A stretch of 64,000 bases of DNA from Maratus speciosus (taxonomy: Eukaryota > Arthropoda > Arachnida > Araneae > Salticidae). This document shows, piece by piece, positions 45,610-55,636 of this stretch. Made by a program: the position numbers and the translations under genes. The number at the start of each line of letters is the position of its first letter. The stretch's first letter is position 1. Below the pieces are notes generated by a model. That model ran no database searches, was not told the DNA's origin, and saw nothing but the letters and a program-made list of their open reading frames with translations. The stretch lies in NCBI GenBank assembly GCA_963932465.1, contig OZ010800.1, forward strand, positions 35,888,352-35,952,351. The letters run 5' to 3'.

Positions 45610-46480
45610 CTATGATCTCAAATAGCCTACGCGACCGCGGCTCCCTCTATCAGACTCCCTTTTTAAGAATTTATTAAGGAATTCCAACCATAAAATTGGA
45701 ATATCAAAGGATAAAGAATCATTACACACAGTATCCCTCCTAGAATATATCTCAATAGATTCCCGGATGATTGACTTGCGGTATAAACTCGAAACAAACA
45801 CTAATCTACTATCACTGAAACAAATATTAACCCCCCTCTTTAAAAACAGCCTTGATAACGCAGTCTTATCCCTACCAAATTTTATATCAGATACATGCTC
45901 TTTCCTTCTAATCCCAAACTTTCTACCTGTCATACCAATATAATAATTAATATACCCCCCCTCATTCTCATATGGAATTTCGTATACCCCTGCGAGATCA
46001 TCCTGTGCAACCGGATCAAAAGGTCTGTACAGAAGATGTTTCAACTTAGGAGGTGGTTTAGCAACTAATTCTAACTTAAACTTCATTAATTTACTTTTAA
46101 GTCTCTCAAAATTACCCTTGATATATGGAAACGATAACCTTTTAAACATATTAACCTCCCCCCTCTCGCACACCTTATCAACCAAAGTACAACTAACCTG
46201 TGAATGACCTTTACACTTATAATTTTTAATCAAATTATTAAACTTCTCTCTTTTGTAGCCATTTGCTTTAGCAATATTGAAAATATAATTTAACTCCTCG
46301 TCCAAAAAAATCCTCTGAACAAATATTAAACGCACGATTAACCATGAACCTGAACGTTGAGAATTTATACCCAAAAGGTGAATACGCTGAATTTGGAATA
46401 ATATGCTGACTACTAATATCCTTCCTATAAACTTTCCTTTTTAAAACAGACCCCTCTCTTATAAGGCACACGTCTAAAAA
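45610..46480 (-). pseudogene. Penelope-like element: RT tail plus GIY-YIG endonuclease, 5' truncated
   Basis: Minus-strand frames at 46268-46471 and 45610-46374 overlap, implying a frameshift. The first holds the end of the reverse transcriptase (VYRKD, NSAYSPFGYKFSTFRFMV, NRAFNI). The second continues EELNYIFNIAKANGY and has the GIY-YIG nuclease: GVYEI at residues ~129-133, YYIGMTGRKFGIRRKEH at ~144-160 and the catalytic Glu in RESIEI at ~204-209. Most of the RT, including its YxDD-type active site, is missing. Penelope-like elements use this nuclease for insertion. The nuclease frame itself is open for about 250 codons. Confidence 0.82.
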
Positions 46481-46863
46481 TGAAAGAGCACGGTCATTTT
46501 CTCAAGAGGATAATCACCCTGTATAAAACTGAATGCTCAGTACTACAGGGCAAAGGACAGCTTAAGCTTGAACATTATATTAACAGTTCATCCACCGTGT
46601 GACATATCTGCAACATGCCCAAAAGTCAGTGTTACTTATACAGAAGGCTTTAAAAGAACTTAAAAGGCTTTTAAAACTTTAAAAGGTTTTTAAACCTTAT
46701 TTATTGCTGCTATCTCAAAACACAGTGGTTAACATAAATTGTTCATAGAATACTCAACAGACGCCGATACTGAGTTAATTTTTCATTGCAAATTTCTATT
46801 TCTCATTTCAGCAGTTTCGCATCGTTTTTTTTTTTTAAACTGATCTTCGTAAACTTTACAAAA
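46481..46863. other. Intronic DNA, nothing recognised
   Basis: The word aaaaggcttttaaaactttaaaaggttttt is a short local repeat at about 46655-46695. No gene. Confidence 0.4.
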
Positions 46864-48118
46864 CTAGGGGGCTCGGCCCCTATGAGCTACGCTCGCCAAC
46901 CCCCCGTTCAGACACCGCATTTTCTAAAAGCACGCTAATTTGATTGGCTTTAAACAGATTTTAAAAGATTGAATTATAATTTAAAAAACAATAGCTATCT
47001 CCCTATAAACGGGTTTCTATTCATTTCTCTTTAATTGGGGAATTTTAAGGAAAAATCAGGTGCTGTTAAAATATACAATCGCTGTTTTTGTCTTTGATTA
47101 AATAAAATCATTAAACATTTCAAAATAAGCTAATATAAAATGAATTCAGTAAACAGAGTCTTTGTGTCCTGGTATTTTTTAACAAAGCGAAAAGAAAGTT
47201 CTTTCTGACGTAATTTTCACCAAACTTCTCTTTCTCTTTTTTATTTACGTGAAAACACTTTTGTTAGAAATGAAATATTATTTCCTCTGTCCCAGCAAAA
47301 ATAATGGAAAAGATCATCTCGAAATATCAAATAAATCTCTCCCGCAATTTTTTAATTTAAACTGTTTTCAATATTATTTTTTGTTCATTTTACATAATAA
47401 GTGTAATGTGACGTAAATGTGGCGTAATTTCTCCTATTTAAGACTTCTAACGCATGTTAATGAATTTATTATTTTACAATATCCTTTCTCTGTTAAACTT
47501 CACGTGTAAATATAGTTCTTATGAAGTAATTTTCAATAAGTTCCTGCTTTTTATACGCAATTATTTAATTTTACTTTGAAAGTATCTTTTCTGTTTATAA
47601 TATTCACGTGTAAATAAATTTTTAATTTGAAGCAAACATTATTGTTTCCGTTGTTTATACAGTTGGCAACAGGTTAAATTAGTACAATTTTCTAAAATAA
47701 GTAAAAAATATCTCTCGAAATGCTGAAAATTTGAATTTAAAATAGAAATAAGACCTCGAAAAATGAGTCAAATTAAAAAAATAAATAAATTCTGCACACC
47801 GGGAAATTATAACATATAAAATGATCTAAAAATTATTAAATTCCGATGTATAGTTTTTGCTCCTATAAAACATTTTTAGTGAAACGATTTTGTCCAACTT
47901 TAGCATTAAATATCTCTTAAAATAATTCTTCGGTTTGAAAACTGTCTGCATCAGCGTGTTTATCAAACATTTCTGTATAATACTACCGATTTTCATATTT
48001 TTGTATGCATTATTTTTCTTAATATTAAAGAAGAAAGACCTCCGGTCACAAAAAATTCAAAACCGGCGGCGGCGGCGGTGACAGCTGTAGTTAATTTTTT
48101 TTTTTTAGAATAGAGAGA
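46864..48118 (-). mobile_element. Non-autonomous Helitron, complete copy, minus strand (1255 bp)
   Basis: The 3' end at 46864 reads (minus strand) ggcgagcgtagctcatagg, a GC hairpin, then CTAG|T. The 5' end at 48118 reads TCTCTCTATTCTA preceded by A. A (GCC)n tract lies at 48064-48080. The body is collinear with the other copies. Confidence 0.8.
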
Positions 48119-48895
48119 TTAAAAGGTTTGGAGACGGTCAAAACTAGATTTATTGCAAAGGTATGTTCGTATACTTTAAAATTTTGTCTTGGAAAATTGA
48201 CACTATTTATAAGTATGTAATTTTCTGTTTATTGCAGATGAGAAGAAAATACCTTGTACTCATTATATTTTTAGTTTTATGTTCTATTTTTTACAAGCTT
48301 AAAATGCTGCATTCCAACATCTGAGTAAATATTTTACAAATCTGAGTTATCGGGGAAGACGGGGTTAAAGTTAAATGCACACCCTTCATAATGACGAATT
48401 CAAACTAGACGGATGTACCAATCCCAAAACTTTCTTCTATATCATTCATACATGTCAATACTTCAAAATTCATTACCACTTTGCCAAAATTAAATGGCAA
48501 TCTATGCTCATCATAAGGATTCTAAAAAGATGGAATTCCGTGCATTAGTTCTTGAGATATGACTATCGCTGAAGTCGTGTAAATCCAGCAAAATGCAGCA
48601 TAGCAGCGCCACTTATAGGGTGATTTACACCAGAACTTAATTATGATCAACTTATGTCAACGTCTAACTGCATATGAAAGTTGGGGAAAATTCGTGCATT
48701 AGTTCTTGAGATAGAACTATTGCGTAAATCATGAGAAATGCAGAATAGCAACACCACCTGTTGAGCGATTTACACCAACACATAATCAGCAGCAATATTA
48801 CTCAAGGTATACATGAATCTGAAGTTTGATGAAAATTCGTGCATTAGTTCTTGAGATAGAGCTATTGAGGAAATCGTTCTAAATGCAGCACAGCA

Positions 48896-48905
48896 GCGCC
48901 ACCTA
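48896..48905 (-). promoter_or_regulatory. CTCF-like core word in tandem array
   Basis: TAGGTGGCGC on the minus strand, within a ~147-bp unit. Function unknown. Confidence 0.25.
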
Positions 48906-49194
48906 TTGGGCCATTTACACCAACATGCAGTCAGCATAATTTCATATCAAGGACTAAATAAATCCGAATTTTGATGAAAATGTGTGTATTAGTTCTTGAG
49001 ATAGAGCTACTGCGAAAATAGTGTAAATCCTGCAAAGTGCAGCATAGCAGCGCCCCTTTTTGGGCGATTTACACCAAAATGTAAACAGCACCAACTCATA
49101 TCAAGGAGTGACTGAATCTGAAGTTTTATAAAAATCCGTGCAGTAGTTCTTGAGATAGAGCTATTGCGGAAATCCTGCACGATGCAGCATAGCA

Positions 49195-49204
49195 GCGCCA
49201 CCTG
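49195..49204 (-). promoter_or_regulatory. CTCF-like core word in tandem array
   Basis: CAGGTGGCGC on the minus strand, at the equivalent place of another unit of the array. Confidence 0.25.
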
Positions 49205-49400
49205 CAGGGCGATTTAACCAAAAACTAATCAGCACCAATCTATATCAGGGACTACCTGAATATGAATTTTTATTAAATTCCGCGCGTTAGTTCTTGAGAT
49301 ACAGCGCCCACAAAATTTGTGTAACATACAGACAGCCGGACAGACAGACCGACAGACTCACAGACTCACAGACAGACATTTTGTAAAAACATGTTTTTTG

Positions 49401-50430
49401 GTATCTCTGACCCCTGAAACATGTAAATCCCTCAAAAATCGGAAATCGAAAATTTTCATGAATCCAATACTTTCTTCTTGTAACGATAGAATAAAGTAAA
49501 TATTTAAGTATATGTGTTGAATATAATTATATTCTACGTTCCAAAAATTATAAAGAATACTTGCTAAATAATGCACTAATTGGGACCATTTAATACGGTA
49601 GTTAGCAAACTTGCCGCAAATTTAAAAACTTACTTCTGAATTCCGCGGATTCAAAGTCGTGGGCCTCAAACGGTGTGAGTGCAAAAGTATTACAGGGTTT
49701 TCTTTGTATAAAAGCAAGAATTTGGTTAACTTTCACATCAAGAGTAGTCCTCTCAAAGTTTTTCATCCAAAGCAATATTGCCAAAACTAATTATTACTTA
49801 TATCTGCTAAAATTGAAGAGACTGATAATAAATAAAAGCACTTACGAAGTGGCAGCCTTTGTGACGCCTAGTCTACAATCAGCATTTCCAACCAAATAGT
49901 CGTTTCTTTGCCTATATTAAAAAAATATTTTACTTTTTGCTACTTCGATCGTGATCAGTGTTTTCTGTATGTCATTTAAAATGAATAAAGAAGAAAAGAA
50001 AAAAAAGTGATAATTTTATCAAATATTTGTTTGTTTGTTTCTAAATAGATTTTCTTAGAAAAACAAATATGAAAGGTAAAGGGGGGGGGGGGGATGATAA
50101 TCAACTTTTTGTAAAATTTGAGATGACAGTAAACATGTTAACAAGATATTCGTATTAACACATGGCAGAGGCTAAGATTGCCGTTTAGTAATCTTGGATA
50201 GATGCAAAAATGAAGGTGATCCTTCGAAAAGCATAATTTAAGGAAAATATAAAGGGAGAAGAACGATGAAAGTCGACCTTCGTAAAACAAAAAACGATAC
50301 ATAATTCTCATCCAACTATATGTGACAATCATAGTTTTCCTCACTGGCCCAGGCTTAATCTTTTCCGGAGGTCACAGGAGCTCATCTCCGGCACTTATTT
50401 GTTTTTAGTGAATATTTACATATTGGTCTG
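49401..50430. other. Intronic DNA, nothing recognised
   Basis: A G run lies at about 50082-50094. Short open frames have no recognisable content. Confidence 0.4.
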
Positions 50431-50568
50431 AATTAATCGGAGCTCATAAATACTGCGCTCCGGAGCCGAGCGGAACAATGCTTCTAAAAAACTGAAGCCT
50501 AATTTATATTTTCCTTTCCCTTTCATCTCTGGTCCATTGCGTTCTTTCCTACGAAAGAGCTTACACTA

Positions 50569-50742
50569 GGCTAACGAAAAAGACGGGCTACCACGGTGCC
50601 TTCCACGTGTCTCTTTTTTCAGACGGCTTGAGTCACGTGATGCTCAAATTCTCCAATGCTGGTGTACGAAAACAGTATCGTGTGATTCTGGTGGTTTAAC
50701 TTGAAAGGTAGTGGGGTAACCTGTCTTTTTCGTTAGCCTTGG
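50569..50742. mobile_element. Short MITE with ~40-bp inverted ends
   Basis: Left ggctaacgaaaaagacggg then ctaccacggtgcctt; right, complemented, ggctaacgaaaaagacagg then ttaccccactacctt. Total about 174 bp. It lies just upstream of the candidate signal-peptide exon. Confidence 0.5.
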
Positions 50743-50826
50743 CGTTTACATATGTGACGTAGCGTATTGCACACATACCATACGAGCATATTTCTATCTA
50801 GAGTTCGAAAGTGTAGATTAGTCTCA

Positions 50827-50926
50827 ATGGTTTCCGAACGGCACCGAGGAACGTCAGAGTTAGTCGTAACCGTATCTGCTATTTTACTCGTGGTCATGTT
50901 AGGAGCATCGAGCACAGGAGTGGCGG
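50827..50926 (+). CDS. Candidate signal-peptide first exon nested in FASN intron 2
   Basis: An ATG in good context (ctcaATGG) opens 33 codons reading MVSERHRGTSE followed by the hydrophobic core LVVTVSAILLVVMLGASS and then TGVA. This is a textbook n-h-c signal peptide ending near small residues. The reading is cut by GGTAAGA, a strong 5' splice donor (GT at 50927-50928), directly after the predicted cleavage region. After it the frame degenerates into AT-rich intron-like codons until a stop. The surrounding 50.4-50.9 kb is visibly richer in G and C than neighbouring DNA. The product is unknown: I do not recognise the sequence and see no downstream partner exon. It could be the first exon of a nested secreted or membrane protein gene, or chance in a decayed element. 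Confidence 0.35.
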
Positions 50927-51287
50927 GTAAGATTTTCGAAAAATTCTCGACTCCCGATTTTAATGATTTTGCTCTGTTCATTTATCAGATTTTATTGTAT
51001 ATAAATGCATATAGCTACAGTGAAAATATATTTAAATTTTTCTTTTACTGAAGAAATTTATTACAGCAGAATATTAGAGCTCCCATACTTTTTTGGTTAA
51101 AAATTAACCTCTGTCACTGGCCATACAAATTTATTTATTTATTTTTATAAAATCAACAAATCAGTGATAAAAGCGGAAAACTGGGTAAATTTGCAACCCT
51201 TATGCTGACTTCGGGTCATTCTTCATCATTAAAGAACTATAGTAATAACTGGCATACATTAGCTCTCTTTTTTTCTCTTTGTTATAG

Positions 51288-51661
51288 ATTATATACAGCT
51301 GGACTTGATGCAAATATCGGAAAGCTGTATCCACCCGTTCAGTTCCCAGTACCAAGGAATACGCCGATGATCTCCCCTCTCATTAAGTGGGATCATTCTG
51401 AAACATTTAAAGTCCACAGGTGGAATGAGGAGTTAATGCTCTGCTCAATGATAATTGAAATCGATGCAGGACCGATATATTCCCCCGATCACTTCTTACT
51501 CGGTCATTGTATCGATGGGCGCTGTCTGTTTCCAGCCGCAGGATATATTTATTTAGCATACAAAGCATTTCACAAACTGAATTTTCAAGGAAGATCAGAT
51601 ACTCTGCCTGCTGTATTCGAAAACATCAAATTTCATAGAGCAACTTTACTGTCTGAAACTG
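51288..51661 (+). CDS. FASN: Fatty acid synthase exon: MAT-DH linker and first half of dehydratase domain
   Basis: This exon encodes about 125 residues: LYTAGLDANIGKLYPPVQF, the conserved PRNTPMISPLIKWDHS linker, then the N-terminal hot-dog fold of the dehydratase. The catalytic motif HxxxGxxxxP is present as HCIDGRCLFP, so the general-base His of the beta-hydroxyacyl dehydratase is intact. The acceptor is the AG at 51286-51287 after a strong pyrimidine tract. The exon ends with ACT G and the following bases are GCAAGT, a GC-type donor. Only this choice joins in frame to the next exon and keeps the length of the alignment with vertebrate FAS. The frame is open a little past the donor, but similarity stops there. 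The catalytic Asp of DH lies beyond the window's exons. Confidence 0.95.
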
Positions 51662-51668
51662 GCAAGTA
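51656..51668 (+). other. GC donor splice site of FASN intron 3
   Basis: The sequence is ACTG|GCAAGT. The nearest GT (51666) would leave the wrong phase for the next exon, whose first complete codon needs one carried base. With the GC donor the joined residues read SETATTKFMLYV, which aligns without gap to the vertebrate segment between the DH catalytic motif and the FEVSENG segment. GCAAGT is the classic GC-AG intron donor, which usually has otherwise perfect consensus, as here. Confidence 0.8.
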
Positions 51669-52690
51669 TTATGGTTGTACATACGTTTACTGTAGTATCT
51701 TTGTTTAGGATAAAAATTTGTAGATGGCGGCACCAATCTTAAAGATAAGTGATATGATGCTATTCATTTTAAAGATCCACTTTTATTGTAGGTCTAATAA
51801 GTTCTCAGAATGTATTTATTGTGTGTTTCGTTCCTTATTATTGTTCTGTAAATAAGCATCTATTAATACGCCTAACCCCCTCCTACTTAATTGAATTATG
51901 TGGTTATTTTATAGATTTATATCTAAGACATTATGTTTAATGTTGCAATTTTGTAGTCCATTATCCATTTGCACTGTTAGATATCAGAATTCTATTAACT
52001 CCTGTTTGTCAAATGCATCTAAAGCTTTGAATTTCCCCTCTATAAACAAACTACTGTCATGGAAGTGCGTGGTAAGGAGACATCCTATGGAAATGTTAGT
52101 GTATAAAACTACTTTTGGAAAATTGTAAAATTGGAGTTTTATACCAGTGCTTGAAACTCTTTCTCTACAAAATAATACCTTTGAATTTTATTTTGTAAAT
52201 AAATAAGTATTAATCATTTATTGAAAGTATAAATAATATTTTACTAACGAAGTCGAATGACCTCATAAGGCCATTATTCAATGTTGTGCATTTTTATGGA
52301 GTTTTAACCTTTACCTGCTGTTAGTGATCTCACAGACCACTGCTTTGTCTATTTTCACAGTATAGCTTGTGATTTTAAGTTTAACTACAGGTACAAGTGA
52401 AATTTTCCTTCATTTGGAGCCTCTGTACTATCGCTTGAGACTTATGATTAGGTGAATTTTAATTATAATAGTCCTGTACATAAAGTTTCGTACCGAAACA
52501 GTCCTAAGAGTACTTTTATACATCTTTCATTCAAGCACTCTCAGTGACCATTCACAGTTGCTATGCAGTCAATTTCTGTTACAGCAGTTAAGAGTTAATA
52601 ACGACTTCTTTTTCCCTGCTTGTTTTAGAGCAATGGATGATGCTACGACAATGCTTTCAGCCTGGTCGATTATCACATTTGTAAAATTTT
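51662..52690. other. FASN intron 3, first part
   Basis: AT-rich. No supported feature; open frames are short and featureless. Confidence 0.4.
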
Positions 52691-52698
52691 GGAAACAA

Positions 52699-52830
52699 GG
52701 TCACGATAGCCTGGTTGGCAGAATATCAGACTTGCGGTCGGAGGACTGCTGGTTCAGTGTTCGATTAATTCTCGTATTCACTATCTACTTCATCCTAGAA
52801 AATCTGGGTTAAATGCTCAAATGGTATTAA
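52699..52830 (+). repeat. tRNA-like SINE head
   Basis: A-box-like gatagcctggttggcaga and a B-box-like region tgctggttcagtg then ttcgattaattc, followed by a body with catcctagaaaatctgggtt. Not foldable as a full tRNA. Confidence 0.35.
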
Positions 52831-53245
52831 TCATTAATCTAATTGGAATTGTGCCGCGATCGGGTTCAATCAGGTTAATCGGCAAATTCATTTCAGCGTC
52901 CAACAGAGGTTTTCTTATGTTGAGGTAGATGGTGAGCATTAGTCACACGTCACTGTGTGTACGCTAAATGGCATCTGGGGCACGTTTGATGCAAAATATT
53001 TGGATCTTGGACTTGTAGTTTCCGGAGTAAATAACTCGGCGAGGGTGCCGTCGTTTATCTTTGAATCCAAATTACGGTGTTATTTAAGAAGTTCTGTGTT
53101 CTTCGATGTGAAAGCAACCGTTGTTCCACGGAAAGTTCTATGACACTTTCCTAGATATGGCAGAAGGCTTAATAGCTAGAGACGTAAGCATCTAGCAGAT
53201 GTACAACTCTCTTGATCAAGATATTCACCATTTTTTTGTAATTTT

Positions 53246-54740
53246 TAGGGTTTCGTTCATCTGACGGAACCCTATTCGTCTCGCTCCTCTGTCTGTCTGT
53301 CTGTCTGTTCGTCACAGAGCCTGTTCTCAGAAACTATGTATGTTGGAGACTTGAAATTTTGCATACTTATAGCTGAACACCTCACATCAAACGACAAATC
53401 ATAAAATTTTGAAAAAGGCTTATATTTACCCGTCTGGTCTCTAACTTGTGTATTTTAATCTTTTTGTTCTAACTGAGCTCCTAATTAAGTTGAAGACTTG
53501 AAATTTTTCATACTTATAGCTAAACATCTCACATCAAGCGATAAAACATAAAATTTTGAAAAAGGCTTATATTTACCCGTCTGGTCTCTAACTTGTGTAT
53601 TTTAATTTTTTTTTCTAACTGAGCCCCTAATTAAGTTGGAGATTTGAAATTTTGCATACTTATAGCTGAACACCTCATATCAAACGAAAATCATAAAATT
53701 TGGAAAAAGTCTTATATTTACCCGTCTGGGCTCTAACTTGTGTATTTAAGCTTTTTTCTGACAGATTACCTAATTAAGTTGAAAACTTGAAATTTTGCAT
53801 ACTTATAGCTGAACACCCCACATCAAACGATAAATCGTAAAGTTTTGAAAAGTCTTATATTTACCCGTCTGGGCTCTAACTTGTGCATTTTAAGATTTTT
53901 TTCTAATAGAGTGCCTAATTATGTTAAAGAGTTGAAATTTTGCTTACTTATAGCTGAACACCTCACATCAAACGACAAATCATAAAATTTTGAAAAAGTC
54001 TTATATTTACCCTTTTGGGCTCTAACTTATGTATTTTAAGCTATTTTTTCTAACTGAGCCCCTATTTAAGTTGAAGACTTGAAATTTTGCATACTTATAG
54101 CAAAACACTTGCGATCACACGAAAAATCATAAAATTTTCAAAAAGTTTTATATTATTTACCTCTCCGGGCTCTAACTTGTGTTTAATGTTTTTTTTTTTT
54201 TTTTTAAAACAGAGTCTCTAATTATGTTGAAGACTTGAAATTTTACTTACTTATAGCTGAACACCTCACATCAAACGACAAATCCTAAAATTTTGAAAAA
54301 GTCTTATATTTACCCTTCTGGGCTCTAACTTGCGCATTTTAAGGTATTTTTTCTAACTGAGCCCCTATATAAGTCGAAGACTTGAAATTTTGCATACTTA
54401 TAGCAAAACACTTGCAATCACACGAAAAATCATAAAATTTTCAAAAAGTCTTATATTATTTACCCCTCCGGGCTCTAACTTGTGTATTTTAAGCAATTTT
54501 TCTAACCTCCATCTATTGCACCCGGTGTGAACTTTTCTAGCTTTTGCCGACACCCCTTTGACCATTCTTGCATAGTATACACATAGCCTTACATCTTTCA
54601 GTTCCACTTCTTACCGCCAGGGGGCGCCTACCTATCTTTTGTGCTATGGCCCGATCGCCTCGACTAATATATCTACGGGTAGGTTGTAAAACGGAGTTCC
54701 GTTCGGATAGAGGTTTGTGTAGAATAGAGTGCGCCCCTGG
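53246..54740 (+). mobile_element. Composite hairpin-ended element with ~146-bp tandem units, copy 2
   Basis: Starts with a hairpin (tagggtttcg ... acggaaccct), then a ctgtctgtctgtctg tract. About eight units of 141-152 bp follow, each with ctctaacttgtgtattttaa (at about 53451, 53596, 53740, 53881, 54028, 54178, 54330, 54480), plus cttatagctgaacacctcac and atcataaaattttgaaaaag. After a spacer (cgacacccctttgaccattc) comes the terminal hairpin block 54617-54740, ccagggggcgcc ... gtgcgcccctgg. Inverted relative to 2908-4103. Non-coding. Confidence 0.65.
54618..54627 (+). promoter_or_regulatory. CTCF-like core word in terminal hairpin
   Basis: CAGGGGGCGC, within CCGCCAGGGGGCGCC, fits YAGRKGGCGC and also the longer vertebrate-style consensus. 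The equivalent position in the copy at 2908-3032 has one G fewer. Confidence 0.3.
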
Positions 54741-54744
54741 TTGC

Positions 54745-55387
54745 GAAATGTGAAACTATCAGATTTTGCAAAAGGCTAAAGTGTTTTGAAAAAAATATTA
54801 AACGAAACACTCAGTTCGATCTGTGATCACACTTACGAACTTGTTTAATTTGATGAAGATAACATACTACATGTCATATTTTAAGGCTAGTAATACAATA
54901 TTTTACGAGAGGTTTTATGCAGAGTACTAGGTAGTAAGTCCATTTGGCAGACAAGAAAATGTACGTTGCAGTCGTTAATTTCATAGCCGTAACCCTCCAT
55001 AATTCAATACATTGAATCTTCTATCTAAAGTAATTAAAATATTTATTTTGTTATCACGACAATAATATCTGGGTTATACGATTATTTATTCTAACAAATA
55101 TTTTGTTAATTATTGATACTAGATAATAATTAATTTATTATCTAAATAATTATAGTATTAATATTATTCTATTTAACATAATTAAAAATTTTATTTTCTT
55201 GCAACGACAATAATAACTGGTTTATACGGTTATTTTTTTTCTCATAACCATTTTGTTAATTACTGATAATGGAAATTATTAAATTTATCTGAAAGTTATT
55301 AAGTTTATTCGAGCCCTCCTCATATATCATTGATTTTCTACGCTACTGCTATGTAACATTAATCATTATCCTTTAAATTTATTTTAG
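54745..55387. other. End of FASN intron 3
   Basis: AT-rich. Two diverged direct copies of about 120 bp (55050-55130 and 55195-55290; shared cgacaataatatctgggtta-like text). No exon other than the FASN acceptor at its end. Confidence 0.45.
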
Positions 55388-55636
55388 CAACGACGAAGTT
55401 TATGCTTTATGTTTCGAAATCAACTGGTGTATTTGAAATATCCGAGGGCGGGATGATCGTTTGTACCGGTCGTATATCGAGTCCTTCGGATACTGGTAAG
55501 AAATGCATTACACTGAATGCGAAGATTGATAAGGAATCCCTTACATTAAAGCTGAAAGACATATACAAAGAATTCAGACTCAGAGGATATGAGTATGGAT
55601 CGTCATTCCAAGGTGTTTTGGCTTCAGACCTAGAAG
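55388..55636 (+). CDS. FASN: Fatty acid synthase exon: second half of dehydratase domain
   Basis: This exon encodes about 83 residues: TTKFMLYVSKSTGVFEIS, a GRISSP turn, then KDIYKEFRLRGYEYGSSFQG and LASDLEG. Vertebrate FAS has [25 protein letters not shown] at the same place. The acceptor is TTTTAG ending at 55387, entering with two bases that complete a codon begun in the previous exon. The donor is GTAAAT at 55637, phase 1. The YGPxFQ motif typical of the family is YGSSFQ here, with the Pro and following residue replaced. The frame is otherwise open and free of stops. The next exon, with the DH catalytic Asp, is not in the window. Confidence 0.95.

Larger units (their letters stand above)
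48380..49400. repeat. Tandem array, six units of ~147 bp, with CTCF-like words and CAGA tail
   Basis: The phrase tagttcttgagata recurs at about 48545, 48699, 48844, 48989, 49143 and 49287. Each unit also has cagcatagcagcgccac and gcgatttacacca. The array ends in a cagacagaccgacagactca tract (49330-49378). Two units contain, on the minus strand, exact YAGRKGGCGC words (48896-48905, 49195-49204). Confidence 0.75.
5395..55636 (+). other. FASN: Fatty acid synthase gene body (four exons visible, both ends outside the window)
   Basis: Span of the four recognised FASN coding exons and the three introns between them (5625-33564, 33867-51287, 51662-55387). Exon junctions are phase 0, phase 2 and phase 1 in order, and each joins residues that are adjacent in animal FAS, so no exon is missing between them. 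Introns 1 and 2 carry GT-AG ends; intron 3 carries GC-AG. The enzyme is the large cytosolic homodimer that builds palmitate from acetyl- and malonyl-CoA. The introns consist largely of transposable elements and tandem repeats. No KS exon upstream and no ER, KR, ACP or thioesterase exon downstream was seen in the window. Confidence 0.93.
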
